A stretch of 24,149 bases of DNA from JACKCP01 sp051744925. GTDB lineage: Bacteria > Desulfobacterota > Desulfobacteria > Desulfobacterales > JACKCP01. The stretch covers positions 1-24,149 of the forward strand of contig JBNJDM010000037.1 in the NCBI GenBank assembly GCA_051744925.1. The letters run 5' to 3'. Both the position numbers and the translations under genes were made by a program. Each line of letters starts with the position of its first letter. Position 1 is the first letter of the stretch. Of the stretch, positions 8,312 to 16,418 are shown one piece after another. The notes under the pieces are model-generated. The model made no database searches and was not told where the DNA came from. It saw only the letters and a list, made by a program, of their open reading frames with translations.

Positions 8312-8935
8312 TTAAAAAAAATTTTGCAGTATTTTTATTTCAGCTTCAATATCTTCTGCCCTGGTTATTTCTGTAACAAGGGCAGCACATTTTGCTCCCC
8401 GGCTTAATACTTCTTTGAGATTATGTTTTTTTATACCTCCTATTGCAACAAAAGGTATATCAAGGTTTGAAACAACAAAATCAAGATATTCAAAACCAAC
8501 AGGATCACATACATCTTTTTTTGTATAAGTTTTAAAAACAGGGCCTGCACCTATATAATCTGCTCCTGATTTCACGGCTTCTATACCCTGCTCAGGAGAA
8601 TGTGTTGAAACTCCAATGATTTTATCATCACCAATTAATTTTCTTACCTCATGAACAGGCAGATCATCCTGACCTATATGAACGCCGTCTGCATCAACAG
8701 CTTTTGCAATATCAGCATGATCATTTACAATAAAGCATACATCAGCTTTTTTAGTCATTTCTCTTAATTTTTTACACTCAATATATTTTTCCTTCATTGA
8801 TTTATCTTTTTCCCGGTACTGAATAATTTTTATACCGGCTTTAATCATTTTTTCTGCTGTTTCAATATTGCTTCTTCCTGCAGAATGAGGTTCATCAGTT
8901 ATACAGTAAAGACCTTCCATAGAAAAATTTTTCAT
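8312..8935 (-). CDS. thiE: Thiamine-phosphate synthase
   Basis: ThiE joins hydroxymethylpyrimidine diphosphate and thiazole phosphate carboxylate to give thiamine phosphate in the cytoplasm. The 207 residues form the expected TIM barrel with all diagnostic sites: QYREKD (39-44), binding the pyrophosphate; ND at 71-72; HIGQDD (86-91); GVSTH (108-112); GAGPVFKTYTKK (129-140); and AIGGI near 162. The usual QLR is QYR here, a mild variant. GAGG precedes the ATG. It is the last gene of the thiSGHFE operon, 38 bp after thiF. No separate terminator is obvious in the 28 bp before the convergent YtfJ-type gene. Confidence 0.96.
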   Translation of the reverse strand: MKNFSMEGLYCITDEPHSAGRSNIETAEKMIKAGIKIIQYREKDKSMKEKYIECKKLREMTKKADVCFIVNDHADIAKAVDADGVHIGQDDLPVHEVRKLIGDDKIIGVSTHSPEQGIEAVKSGADYIGAGPVFKTYTKKDVCDPVGFEYLDFVVSNLDIPFVAIGGIKKHNLKEVLSRGAKCAALVTEITRAEDIEAEIKILQNFF

Positions 8936-8973
8936 TTTATCCTCTTACAATTATTCTGTTTAGTTTATAAATA

Positions 8974-9594
8974 TCAGTCTTTGGTTAAGAAATTTGCAAA
9001 ATAATGAAATACAATATCAGCCTGTTTTGCAGCTGTAATATTTACGCAAGGTGAAAAAGGAGGATTTCCTGTATCTGTTTCAGAAACAAAATCACCTGCT
9101 ATATAAAAACACGGATTAATTTTTCTTATTCTTATATCATCACTTCTGCCTGACTGAGATATTCCTGATCCTGAGACAAGAAGATTTTTTCTTTTCATGA
9201 AATATTCAGCTGTTATTTTTTTGTAAATACTTTTATCAAAAGCTTCTACAACTGCATCGCAGTCTTTAAAAAATTTAAGGTCGTCTTTTGTTTCAATCTT
9301 TTTTTCATAAAGTTCTGCTTTTATATCCGGATTAATCATTAAAAGATTTTTTTTTAAGGCTTTTGTCTTTTTCTCTCCAACCTGATCAAAAAAATAAAAC
9401 TGCCTGTTTAAGTTTGAAGGTTCAACAACATCAAAATCAGCAAGAACAAAATTTGTAAATCCGCATCTTACAAGATTAAATGCAGCATTTGAACCAAGAC
9501 CGCCCGCACCAAGCACAGCAATTTTTTTTTCTTTAATCAGGCTGTATTTTTTTTTGCCGAGGATTTTTATTATTCCTTTTTCAAAATCATTCAT
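8974..9594 (-). CDS. thiF: ThiF-type sulfur-carrier adenylyltransferase (family 2)
   Basis: ThiF activates the C-terminal Gly of ThiS with ATP so that sulfur can be loaded for thiazole formation. The sequence shows the nucleotide-binding GAGGLGS (29-35), the DFDVVEPSNLNRQ motif (53-65) with the catalytic Arg, and a downstream DAVVEAFD. At 206 residues it matches the short family-2 ThiF found in anaerobes. It lacks the CxxC...CxxC zinc site and the extra C-terminal region of E. coli ThiF/MoeB. A single Cys in NPPFSPCVNIT near the C-terminus could be the persulfide or acyl-linked residue. Sixty-one bases of spacer separate it from thiH. Its position in the operon makes ThiS the obvious partner. 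Confidence 0.93.
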   Translation of the reverse strand: MNDFEKGIIKILGKKKYSLIKEKKIAVLGAGGLGSNAAFNLVRCGFTNFVLADFDVVEPSNLNRQFYFFDQVGEKKTKALKKNLLMINPDIKAELYEKKIETKDDLKFFKDCDAVVEAFDKSIYKKITAEYFMKRKNLLVSGSGISQSGRSDDIRIRKINPCFYIAGDFVSETDTGNPPFSPCVNITAAKQADIVFHYFANFLTKD

Positions 9595-9656
9595 AAAATA
9601 CCTTTAAACTTTAAAAATATTACTGCAGTTTCCGGATATAATTTTCCAGGCCCTGA

Positions 9657-10760
9657 CTATATATACTGCCAGTCTTTATAAACAGGCTGATATCCGTATT
9701 CCTTAAGATCAGAAGCCATTTTTGAAACACTTCTTTCATCTGAAATTTCAAATTGCCCTGTCTCCTTTTCTTCCTGGGTGTGGCCTCCGACTTTTGTTGA
9801 AACACCTGCAGACATCTTTGTAACTCCGAGTGGAAGAATATTGTCCCTGAACTCTTTATTTTCTCTTGTAGATATTGTAATCCCGCATCTGGGCATAAAT
9901 ATTCTTAAAGCTGTCATAATCTGAACCATATTTTTATCTGATACATCAAAGTCAGGCTGAAATTCACCTTCATGGGGTCTTATCCTTGGAAGAGATACAC
10001 TTACTTCAACGTCAGGAAACCTTTTGAAAAGATAATCAGCATGAAGACCTGTAAAAAACAATTCCCGCTTCCACTCATCCAGACCTAAAAGAGCTCCTAC
10101 ATTAACTCCCCTTAGCCCTGCAGAAGCCCCTCTTTCAGGAGTATCAAGCCTGAACCTGTAATCTTTTTTAGGTCCTTTTAGGTGAAGCTTTTTATAAAGT
10201 TCTTCATTGTAAGTCTCCTGATAAACTGTAAGCTGATCAGCTCCTGCATTACAAGCTCCTCTGTATTCATCTTCTGTCATTGGATAAATTTCAAGAGCAA
10301 TTGATGTAAAATATTTTTTTAAAATTTCACAGCTTTTGTATATATATTCCGGATCAGCCTTATCCTTTGCCTCTCCTGTAAGCAGAAGTATATGTTTAAG
10401 ACCTGTTTCAGAAATTTTTTCAGCCTCTTTGTCGATTTCATCGTATGTAAGATGTTTTCTGAAAATTTTATTTGAGCAGTTATATCCGCAGTAAACACAT
10501 TGATTTACGCAAAAATTGGAAATATACAAAGGAGTAAAAAGAATAATTACATTGCCAAACTGTCTTTGGGTTATTTCATGTGCCTTTTGAGCCATTGCTT
10601 CAAGATAGTTTTCTGCTGCAGGAGATAAAAGTGCAAAAAAATCGTGTTCATTCAGATAATCTTTGGACAAAGCATTTATAACGTCATTTTCACTTATTTT
10701 TTCAAACTCCTGATCAAAACTGAAATTTTTATAATCTTCAATTATTTTGTAAAAACTCAT
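9657..10760 (-). CDS. thiH: 2-iminoacetate synthase, radical SAM enzyme
   Basis: ThiH cleaves tyrosine, using S-adenosylmethionine and a 4Fe-4S cluster, to give dehydroglycine (2-iminoacetate) for the thiazole ring, with p-cresol as by-product. The cluster motif is C84-VNQ-C88-VY-C91, followed by the conserved GYNC. Other family blocks are HILLLTGEA, QLTVYQETYNEELYKKLHLK and the C-terminal MSAGVSTKVGGH. The length of 367 is normal. GGGGA precedes the ATG. It starts 12 bp after thiG. Use of ThiH instead of the oxygen-dependent glycine oxidase ThiO fits an anaerobe. Confidence 0.97.
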   Translation of the reverse strand: MSFYKIIEDYKNFSFDQEFEKISENDVINALSKDYLNEHDFFALLSPAAENYLEAMAQKAHEITQRQFGNVIILFTPLYISNFCVNQCVYCGYNCSNKIFRKHLTYDEIDKEAEKISETGLKHILLLTGEAKDKADPEYIYKSCEILKKYFTSIALEIYPMTEDEYRGACNAGADQLTVYQETYNEELYKKLHLKGPKKDYRFRLDTPERGASAGLRGVNVGALLGLDEWKRELFFTGLHADYLFKRFPDVEVSVSLPRIRPHEGEFQPDFDVSDKNMVQIMTALRIFMPRCGITISTRENKEFRDNILPLGVTKMSAGVSTKVGGHTQEEKETGQFEISDERSVSKMASDLKEYGYQPVYKDWQYI

Positions 10761-10772
10761 ATATTCCCCATT

Positions 10773-11555
10773 TTACCTTAAAAAACCTGTTAAAGGTGAA
10801 GATGCCGAAGCTTCGAGTCTCTGCGCACCTGCTTTTGCAAGAAAAGCCTTTCTTCCCGATTCCACAGCCTGTTTAAAAGCCTCAGCCATTAAAACAGGAT
10901 TTTTGGAAGAAGCTATAGCCGTATTTACAAGACATGCGGCTGCTCCCATCTCCATTGCATCGCATGCATGTGAAGGTTTTCCTATACCTGCATCAACAAT
11001 TACAGGAAGAGCTGATTCTGCAATAAGAATCCGTATCATATCCCTTGTCTGAAGCCCCATATTTGAACCTATGGGAGCACCAAGTGGCATAACAGCAGAA
11101 GCACCTGCATTTTCAAGTTGTTTTGCTGTAACAAGATCAGGATTAATATAGGGCAACACAACAAAACCTTCTTTTGCAAGTATTTCCGAAGCTTTTACTG
11201 TTTCGTGGTTATCCGGAAAAAGATATTTATTGTCTGAAATAACCTCAATCTTAATCCAGTTGCCACATCCTGAAGCTTTTGCAAGCCTTGCAATCCTTAC
11301 AGCTTCCTCTGCATTTCTTGCACCTGAAGTATTGGGCAGAAGGGTCATATGATCAGGGATATAATCTGTTACATTTTCTGTGCCTGAATTAAAATCGACT
11401 CTTCTAAGAGCAATTGTTATAACTTCAGATCCTGACTTTTTAATAACTTCAGGTATAAGACTGTCATCAGAATATTTTCCTGTTCCTGTAAACAACCTGC
11501 TTTTTAAATTTTTTCCGCCTATGCTGAAAACATCTTCTTTTGTCTGCAAATCCAT
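10773..11555 (-). CDS. thiG: Thiazole synthase
   Basis: ThiG condenses deoxyxylulose phosphate, dehydroglycine and ThiS-thiocarboxylate into thiazole phosphate. The 260 residues form a TIM barrel with the expected blocks: LFTGTGKY (21-28), LLPNTSGARNAEEAVR (72-87), the Schiff-base Lys102 in WIKIEVI, MPLGAPIGS and VDAGIGKPS. Length is typical. The ATG shares one base with the thiS stop (TAATG), so translation is coupled and the two partners are made together. Confidence 0.97.
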   Translation of the reverse strand: MDLQTKEDVFSIGGKNLKSRLFTGTGKYSDDSLIPEVIKKSGSEVITIALRRVDFNSGTENVTDYIPDHMTLLPNTSGARNAEEAVRIARLAKASGCGNWIKIEVISDNKYLFPDNHETVKASEILAKEGFVVLPYINPDLVTAKQLENAGASAVMPLGAPIGSNMGLQTRDMIRILIAESALPVIVDAGIGKPSHACDAMEMGAAACLVNTAIASSKNPVLMAEAFKQAVESGRKAFLAKAGAQRLEASASSPLTGFLR

Positions 11556-11755
11556 TATCCTCCTCCTACAAAATTTAAAATCTCAAGGCTGTCGTCTGAA
11601 TTTAAAACAGTTTTTTCATAGTCCTTTGTTTCAATAATTTCTGAGTTAAGCTCTGCAACAACCTTTTCAAAATCTTTTTTTTTCAATCTGAGCAAATCTG
11701 CCAGAGTAATATTATCCGGCACTGTTTGTTTTTCTCCGTTTAAAAAAATTTCCAT
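11555..11755 (-). CDS. thiS: Sulfur carrier protein
   Basis: This 66-residue ubiquitin-like protein ends in FVGGG. The terminal Gly-Gly is adenylated by ThiF and turned into a thiocarboxylate that supplies thiazole sulfur. It begins MEIFLNGEKQTVPDN, the usual beta-hairpin start, and contains VVAELNSEII typical of ThiS. GAGGG lies a few bases before ATG 11755. It is the first gene of the operon, starting 36 bp after the attenuator terminator. Confidence 0.95.
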   Translation of the reverse strand: MEIFLNGEKQTVPDNITLADLLRLKKKDFEKVVAELNSEIIETKDYEKTVLNSDDSLEILNFVGGG

Positions 11756-11791
11756 AAGGCACCCTCTTATATTTCATGAAAAATTTATAAC

Positions 11792-11826
11792 AAAAAAAGG
11801 CCTGCCTTTTATGAAGGCAAGCCTTT
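11792..11826 (-). terminator. Intrinsic terminator of the TPP attenuator
   Basis: On the minus strand AAAGGCTTGCCTT and AAGGCAGGCCTTT form a 13-bp stem with one G-T wobble around a short CATAA-type loop, followed at once by a run of seven T. It lies about 14 bases after the riboswitch aptamer and before thiS, so it is the expression platform rather than the end of an upstream gene. Confidence 0.9.
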
Positions 11827-11839
11827 GTCATTCTAATTC

Positions 11840-11927
11840 AAGCTTCCCTTCGGCAGTTCTAACTGCATCAGGTTCCAAGAGTTGGAAGATATCTTCCTCT
11901 CAGCCTTTATTCAAGGCACCCCCAGCA
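11840..11927 (-). promoter_or_regulatory. TPP (THI-box) riboswitch
   Basis: The minus strand carries the conserved aptamer elements in order: GGGGGTGCC, a small P3 hairpin (GCCTT/AAGGC), GGCTGAGAGG, then ACCTGAT, a CAGTTAGAACTG hairpin, and CGAAGGGAAGC. CTGAGA and ACCTGAT are the pyrimidine-sensing core, and the CGAAGGGAA strand contacts pyrophosphate. TPP binding should favour the terminator just downstream and so shut off thiSGHFE. A promoter must lie in the AT-rich 11928-12036; TTGAAA with AATAAT 15 bases later is a weak candidate. Confidence 0.96.
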
Positions 11928-12036
11928 ACATTTTTCAGCTGTTTAATTATTGAACATAAAATTCAATTTCAATTACAGCTTAATTATTATTTAATATTTT
12001 TTTTAATGTAAACTTTTATTTTAAACCTGCTAAAAG

Positions 12037-12612
12037 CTAATTTTTAATTAGTTCCTCTTTTTCAGTCAGAGCCCTGCTTATTTCAGCAGCTTTTTCAGGA
12101 TCTGCATTTGCAAGAATTTCTCCTGCAACCTGAGGTCTCATATATGAAAACATTTTTTTTGCAACCTCTATGTTCATGCTGTTTACAATTTTAGCTGCAT
12201 TTCTGGGTCTCATATTCTCGTATACTTTTGCAAGACTTTCGTATTTTTCCTCTTCCTGCAGAACAACCTCTTCTTCTGTCTCTTTTTTCTCTTTCTGAAG
12301 ATTATCCAGAGCTTTTTTTACTTTTTCATCAAGAGCTTTTAAATTTGCAAGTTTTTCATTGAGCTCTTCTTCAAATGCATTTAATTTTTTTGCACGTTCA
12401 TCAAGCTCTTTTTCTCTTTTATTTAGTTCTTCTTTTTTTCTTTCATAAAAAGATATTGTTCTTCTTAATTCTTCATCCTGAATTTTGTCTTTTTCCTCTA
12501 CTTCATCAGTCTGATTTTGTGCAGAATCTTCTTCCTGTGCAGAAAATCCTGAAGGAAAAAGACTGAAAAGTATAGCTGAAAAAATTAATAATAAGACTTT
12601 TTTATATTTCAT
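12037..12612 (-). CDS. motE: MotE-like flagellar motility chaperone
   Basis: The 191-residue protein has an N-terminal export or anchor segment (about 1-25), a long charged coiled coil (about 45-125, rich in Lys-Glu repeats), and a C-terminal MgtE-N-like domain (VYENMRPRNAAKIVNSM, SYMRPQVAGEILANADPEKA). That layout is characteristic of MotE, a periplasmic protein that helps the stator protein MotC or related motor parts to fold and assemble. It follows fliJ with an 11-bp overlap and is the last gene of this flagellar operon in the window, the usual position in Alpha- and Deltaproteobacteria. The ribosome site is poor, which fits coupling to fliJ. Confidence 0.85.
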   Translation of the reverse strand: MKYKKVLLLIFSAILFSLFPSGFSAQEEDSAQNQTDEVEEKDKIQDEELRRTISFYERKKEELNKREKELDERAKKLNAFEEELNEKLANLKALDEKVKKALDNLQKEKKETEEEVVLQEEEKYESLAKVYENMRPRNAAKIVNSMNIEVAKKMFSYMRPQVAGEILANADPEKAAEISRALTEKEELIKN

Positions 12613-13057
12613 TGGAAATTTCCCTTGCTTTTTTTAATGAAGAAATTTCATCAATTTCCTTTTGTTCTTCATAAAGCATATCTTCGATATATTTTTCCTT
12701 TTTTTTACTCTTGAGTTTTTCAAGTGCTTCTTTTTCAGTTTTTGCTTTGATAAGCTTTTTTGTTTTAAGATCCTTTTCCCTGAACAGATTTTCAAGTCTT
12801 TTTTTTTCATCTTCAAGTCTTTGTTCAATTCCGGCAATATAATTCTGATAGAGCTGAAAATTTTCTATTGTGATGCTTTTTACAGAAGCTTTTTCAAGCT
12901 CTTTAAAAATATTTTCTCTTCTAAATTTTATCTGTTCAATATTACCTTCACATTCCTTAATATCAAGATTTACAGACATCAAAGCCTGCTTTGCCTCTTT
13001 TTCAAGAAAAGTTTTATATTTAAGAACAGATTCAAGACTGAATTTAAATTTTTTCAT
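12602..13057 (-). CDS. fliJ: Flagellar export protein FliJ
   Basis: FliJ is a small coiled-coil stalk that sits in the FliI hexamer and connects it to the export gate FlhA. The 151 residues start MKKFKFSLESVLKYK, the usual FliJ opening, and the rest is almost entirely charged coiled coil (for example LEDEKKRLENLF). Length and position next to fliI support the call, because FliJ sequences are weakly conserved. AAAGGGA precedes ATG 13057. A 63-bp spacer with a hairpin separates it from fliI; its end overlaps motE. Confidence 0.9.
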   Translation of the reverse strand: MKKFKFSLESVLKYKTFLEKEAKQALMSVNLDIKECEGNIEQIKFRRENIFKELEKASVKSITIENFQLYQNYIAGIEQRLEDEKKRLENLFREKDLKTKKLIKAKTEKEALEKLKSKKKEKYIEDMLYEEQKEIDEISSLKKAREISNEI

Positions 13058-13082
13058 GGGCTTAAATCCCTTTACTTAGTAA

Positions 13083-13122
13083 TTAGTTGCAGAATCAAAA
13101 CTGCCTTTTTTGTTCTGTAACT
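13083..13122. repeat. Hairpin between fliI and fliJ, related to the dispersed repeat
   Basis: AGTTGCAGAATCAAAA and TTTTTTGTTCTGTAACT form an imperfect inverted repeat in the 63-bp fliI-fliJ gap, reaching the fliI stop. The sequence resembles one end of repeat copy B (TAGTTGCTGAACAAAAACTC, then CCTTTTTTG), so it may be a shortened member of the same repeat group. On the transcribed strand there is no U-tail after the stem, so it is not an ordinary terminator; it could stabilise mRNA or reduce expression of fliJ-motE. Confidence 0.6.
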
Positions 13123-14452
13123 ACTTACCAAGACCGACAATCTTTTTTAACAAAGGAAAGGATTGTTCAATCCTCATTTTTTTATTCATATCCTGCTTTA
13201 AAAACTCATTTATTTTAGGAGCAATATTTTTGGCCTTGTCTATTTCCGGATCAGAACCGTCTCTGTATGCTCCTATGGATATCATATCTTCGGCCTCTCT
13301 GTATGTCGATAAAAACCTTACAGCCTGATCCCTTATATTAAGATATTCCGTAGGTGTTACATCCCTTGCCACCCTGCTTACACTGGAGAGAACATCTATT
13401 GCAGGATAATGACCTTTATTTGCAAGATCTCTTGATAAAACTATATGCCCGTCAACAATAGACCTGACTGTATCACCTACAGGATCATTCATATCATCAC
13501 CTTCAACAAGTACTGTATAAATACCTGTAATACTGCCGCTGTCCTTTAAAGTTCCCGCTCTTTCAAGAAGCACAGGTATCTTAACAAAAAATGAAGGGGT
13601 ATATCCCCTGCTTGTGGGAGGCTCTCCCGAAGCAAGGCCGACATCTCTTGAAGACATTGCGTATCTTGTAAGAGAATCAAGAAAAAGGAGAACATCTTTA
13701 CCCTGATCACGGAAATATTCAGCAACAGCAGTTGCAAGGTAAGCACCTCTCATCCTTACAAGGGGAGGAGAATCAGAAGTTGCCGCCACAACAACGGCTC
13801 TTTTCATTCCATCTTCTCCGAGAATCTCTTCTATAAACTCTTTTACCTCTCTTCCACGTTCTCCTATAAGCCCTATCACAACTACATCTGCAGTTGTGTG
13901 ACGGGTCATCATACCCATAAGAACAGACTTACCAACACCTGATCCGGCCATAATAGCAACCCTTTGTCCTCTTCCAAGGGGAACCATTGTATTAATGGCT
14001 GCTATGCCTACGTCCATCGGTTCTCTTATAGGTTTTCTTTCAAGAGGATTTATAGGGTTGCCGTAAAGCTGATAATACTGATCTGCATCAAGATCCCCTT
14101 TTCCGTCTATAGGATTTCCAAGGCCGTCAATCACCCTTCCAAGAAGGCCGTCTCCTACACGGGCAAGTGGCTGGTCGTCTTTTTTAACAACTTTGCTGCC
14201 CGGTTTTATTCCCCTTGTGTCACCATAAGGCATTAATACAGACCTGCCATGAGAAAAACCGACAACTTCGGCCATTATAGTGTTTTTCCCCTCTGTTGAA
14301 ATTTCGCATAAGGTTCCTATACCTACCCCTATGCCTGAAGCTTCAACTGCAAGTCCTTTTACAACTTCAATCCTTCCTTCTATCTTTGCAAAGACTGAGC
14401 TCTTTACAGTATCAAAATAAGGAGAAAGATCTATATCAAGGTTTAAATCCAT
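13121..14452 (-). CDS. fliI: Flagellum-specific export ATPase FliI
   Basis: FliI hydrolyses ATP to help feed rod, hook and filament subunits into the flagellar export gate. The 443 residues show Walker A AGSGVGKS (169-176), the GERGREVKEF signature (198-207), Walker B VLLFLD (254-259) followed by SLTRYA, and ASGEPPTSRGYTPSFF, all typical of FliI and related to F1-beta. The length is normal. AAAGG nine bases before the ATG marks the start. It follows fliH by 12 bp. Confidence 0.98.
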   Translation of the reverse strand: MDLNLDIDLSPYFDTVKSSVFAKIEGRIEVVKGLAVEASGIGVGIGTLCEISTEGKNTIMAEVVGFSHGRSVLMPYGDTRGIKPGSKVVKKDDQPLARVGDGLLGRVIDGLGNPIDGKGDLDADQYYQLYGNPINPLERKPIREPMDVGIAAINTMVPLGRGQRVAIMAGSGVGKSVLMGMMTRHTTADVVVIGLIGERGREVKEFIEEILGEDGMKRAVVVAATSDSPPLVRMRGAYLATAVAEYFRDQGKDVLLFLDSLTRYAMSSRDVGLASGEPPTSRGYTPSFFVKIPVLLERAGTLKDSGSITGIYTVLVEGDDMNDPVGDTVRSIVDGHIVLSRDLANKGHYPAIDVLSSVSRVARDVTPTEYLNIRDQAVRFLSTYREAEDMISIGAYRDGSDPEIDKAKNIAPKINEFLKQDMNKKMRIEQSFPLLKKIVGLGK

Positions 14453-14464
14453 ATTTTCAACCTT

Positions 14465-15442
14465 TTACCTGCCTGTCTTTTTCAGGCCGTTTTTTAAAAG
14501 CTGTTCTTCTAAAATATTAAGCCGGTTTTCCACAGTCTGAGTTATCCCGCCGGACTCCGAATCTATGGTGCATCCTCCGCGTCCGATTGCAGGGTCTGAT
14601 ACAATGGTAATATTTTTAAGATTTTCAAATCTCTGGAAAAAATCTTCTTTGATCATTTCAATAATATTATAATCTTCGGGATTAACTCCTATGGTTACAT
14701 CAACAGGATCGGGAATCTCATTCAAGGCTTCTTTTATTGAAAGCTTAACAAAGTCGGGATCAAGAGTAAGATTGGAATACAAAACTCTTCTTGCTATATT
14801 TAAAGATAATTCTACAATTTCATCTTCATATTTTTCCAGAACCTTATCCCAGGAAGATTCAATAGATTCAAGGATCTTAAGAACAGATTTAGCTTTTTGA
14901 CCAAACTCTTTTCTTACCTCATCATAAGCTTCCTGTTTCCCTGCTTCATAACCGTTTATTTTACCCTCTTCAAAACCCTCAGCCTTTTTTTCCTCTCTTA
15001 ACTCTTCGTTTGCTTTTTCAATATCAGCCCTGGCATCTTCTTTGCCCTGAAGTTTTCCATCTTCCAAACCTTTATTATAAGCATCTTCTTTTTCCTGATC
15101 AACAACTGCAGACAGGGCATCTATTTTAGAATCTTTTCCCTTTTTTTTAGCTTTATCTCCTTTTAAAGAACTTTTTTCATCCATGGATGATTTTTTTTCT
15201 TCAGAAGGAGGTTCAGGCTGTTTGTCTTCAAAGCCGTCAAAATCCTGATTTTCCACAAGAGGCTGAAAAGATTCATCAGAAGAAGATACATCAAACTCTG
15301 TAAAATCGTCTTCACCTGAAATTGTTCTTGCTTCTTCAAATTCTTTTGTTTCATATGATTCCAGAGTTTCAGCACTTAAAGAATTCCAGTCTTTGCTGTT
15401 TTTCTTATCATCAGACAAGTTCTTCACCCTTACCTTTTCCAA
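14465..15442 (-). CDS. fliH: Flagellar assembly protein FliH
   Basis: FliH binds and restrains FliI and links it to the C-ring. The C-terminal half (about 165-325) is the conserved FliH/V-ATPase E-subunit-like domain, including VLEKYEDEIVELSLNIARRVL and GGCTIDSESGGITQTVENRL. The N-terminal 150 or so residues are acidic, low-complexity and probably disordered, making the protein longer than the roughly 230 residues of enteric FliH. No ATG start is available here: the start is TTG at 15442, overlapping fliG by 32 bp, or TTG at 15418, which overlaps the fliG stop by only 8 bp and has AAGGGTG upstream. The second is attractive. Confidence 0.93.
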   Translation of the reverse strand: MEKVRVKNLSDDKKNSKDWNSLSAETLESYETKEFEEARTISGEDDFTEFDVSSSDESFQPLVENQDFDGFEDKQPEPPSEEKKSSMDEKSSLKGDKAKKKGKDSKIDALSAVVDQEKEDAYNKGLEDGKLQGKEDARADIEKANEELREEKKAEGFEEGKINGYEAGKQEAYDEVRKEFGQKAKSVLKILESIESSWDKVLEKYEDEIVELSLNIARRVLYSNLTLDPDFVKLSIKEALNEIPDPVDVTIGVNPEDYNIIEMIKEDFFQRFENLKNITIVSDPAIGRGGCTIDSESGGITQTVENRLNILEEQLLKNGLKKTGR

Positions 15443-16418
15443 GAGTTATGGTACCTTCTGATTCAAGCTCTTTGGCTGCTGCAACTATTTCCTGCTGTGC
15501 TGCCTCAACATCAGAAAGTTTGGCAGGCCCCATTGTTTCAAGGTCGTCAAGAAGCATTTCAGCAGCTCTTGATGAGAGGTTTCCTAAAATTTTATCTTTC
15601 ATCTCCTCACTTGCTGTTTTAAGAGACAGTGTCAGCTGCTGACCTTCAACCTTCTTGAGAATCTCACGCATTCCTCTGTCATCAACATTTACAAGATCTT
15701 CAAATACAAACATAAGATCCCTTATCTCTTCTGCCATATCAGCATCTTCTTCATCAATAAGGTCCATAATCGCATCTTCAGTAGCTCTGTCCACACCATT
15801 GAGAATATCGACAAGAACCTGAACTCCTCCTGTTTTACCGCCTCTTGCTCCTGCAGTACTCATTTCGCTTCTTAAAGTTTCGTCTACATTTCTTACTACA
15901 TCGTCTGAAACCTGACCAAGCTGTGCAATTCTTAATGCAATATCACCTTTTTTCCCATCTTCAAGACTTGCCAGAACATCTGAAGAAATATCAGAAGGAA
16001 GATGCGCAAGAATCATTGCTATAGTCTGTGGATGCTCTCCGCGGACATAAGAAATAAGGGTCGCAAGGTTAACATGTTTGCTCCAGTCAAAAGGCTTACC
16101 CCTTTTTTCCTCTTCAAGCTCTTTTATAAGAACTTCAGCCTGTTCAGGGCCGGTTGTTTTTTCAAGTACTTTTTTAAGAAACGAATTCCCCTCTATATAA
16201 ATACTTGTCTCTTCACCGAAAGTTTCAACAAATTCATTTAAAACCGATTCCATTTCTTCGGGAGTTATTTCATCTATATCAGCCATTGCCATTGCAGATT
16301 TTCGTATATCTTTATCATTCATTCTTGTGAAAAGCTCTGTTGTAAATTCCTCTCCCATAACCAAAAGAAAAATTGCAGCTTTTCTGGCTCCGCCTGATAT
16401 TTTTTTGGAATCAGCCAT
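15411..16418 (-). CDS. fliG: Flagellar motor switch protein FliG
   Basis: FliG forms the upper C-ring, binds FliF through its N-terminal domain and takes torque from the stator through its C-terminal domain. The 335 residues include GGARKAAIFLLVMGEE at the N-terminus, the EHPQTIA motif (128-134) of the middle domain, and a C-terminal torque helix region (EEMKDKILGNLSSRAAEML) with the conserved charged residues. About 20 residues after the AAQQEIV helix form a Lys/Gly/Glu tail. The ATG shares one base with the fliF stop (TAATG). Confidence 0.98.
   Translation of the reverse strand: MADSKKISGGARKAAIFLLVMGEEFTTELFTRMNDKDIRKSAMAMADIDEITPEEMESVLNEFVETFGEETSIYIEGNSFLKKVLEKTTGPEQAEVLIKELEEEKRGKPFDWSKHVNLATLISYVRGEHPQTIAMILAHLPSDISSDVLASLEDGKKGDIALRIAQLGQVSDDVVRNVDETLRSEMSTAGARGGKTGGVQVLVDILNGVDRATEDAIMDLIDEEDADMAEEIRDLMFVFEDLVNVDDRGMREILKKVEGQQLTLSLKTASEEMKDKILGNLSSRAAEMLLDDLETMGPAKLSDVEAAQQEIVAAAKELESEGTITLGKGKGEELV

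Noticed and set aside
12031..12052. AT-rich hairpin CTAATT/AATTAG at the motE stop, possible terminator.
   Set aside because: A six-pair all but AT stem with only four T after it is too weak to call in DNA of this composition.
12662..13120. 152-codon plus-strand open frame opposite fliJ.
   Set aside because: It is antisense to a clear fliJ; its Phe-rich, low-complexity product is what the complement of Lys/Glu coiled-coil codons gives in AT-rich DNA.
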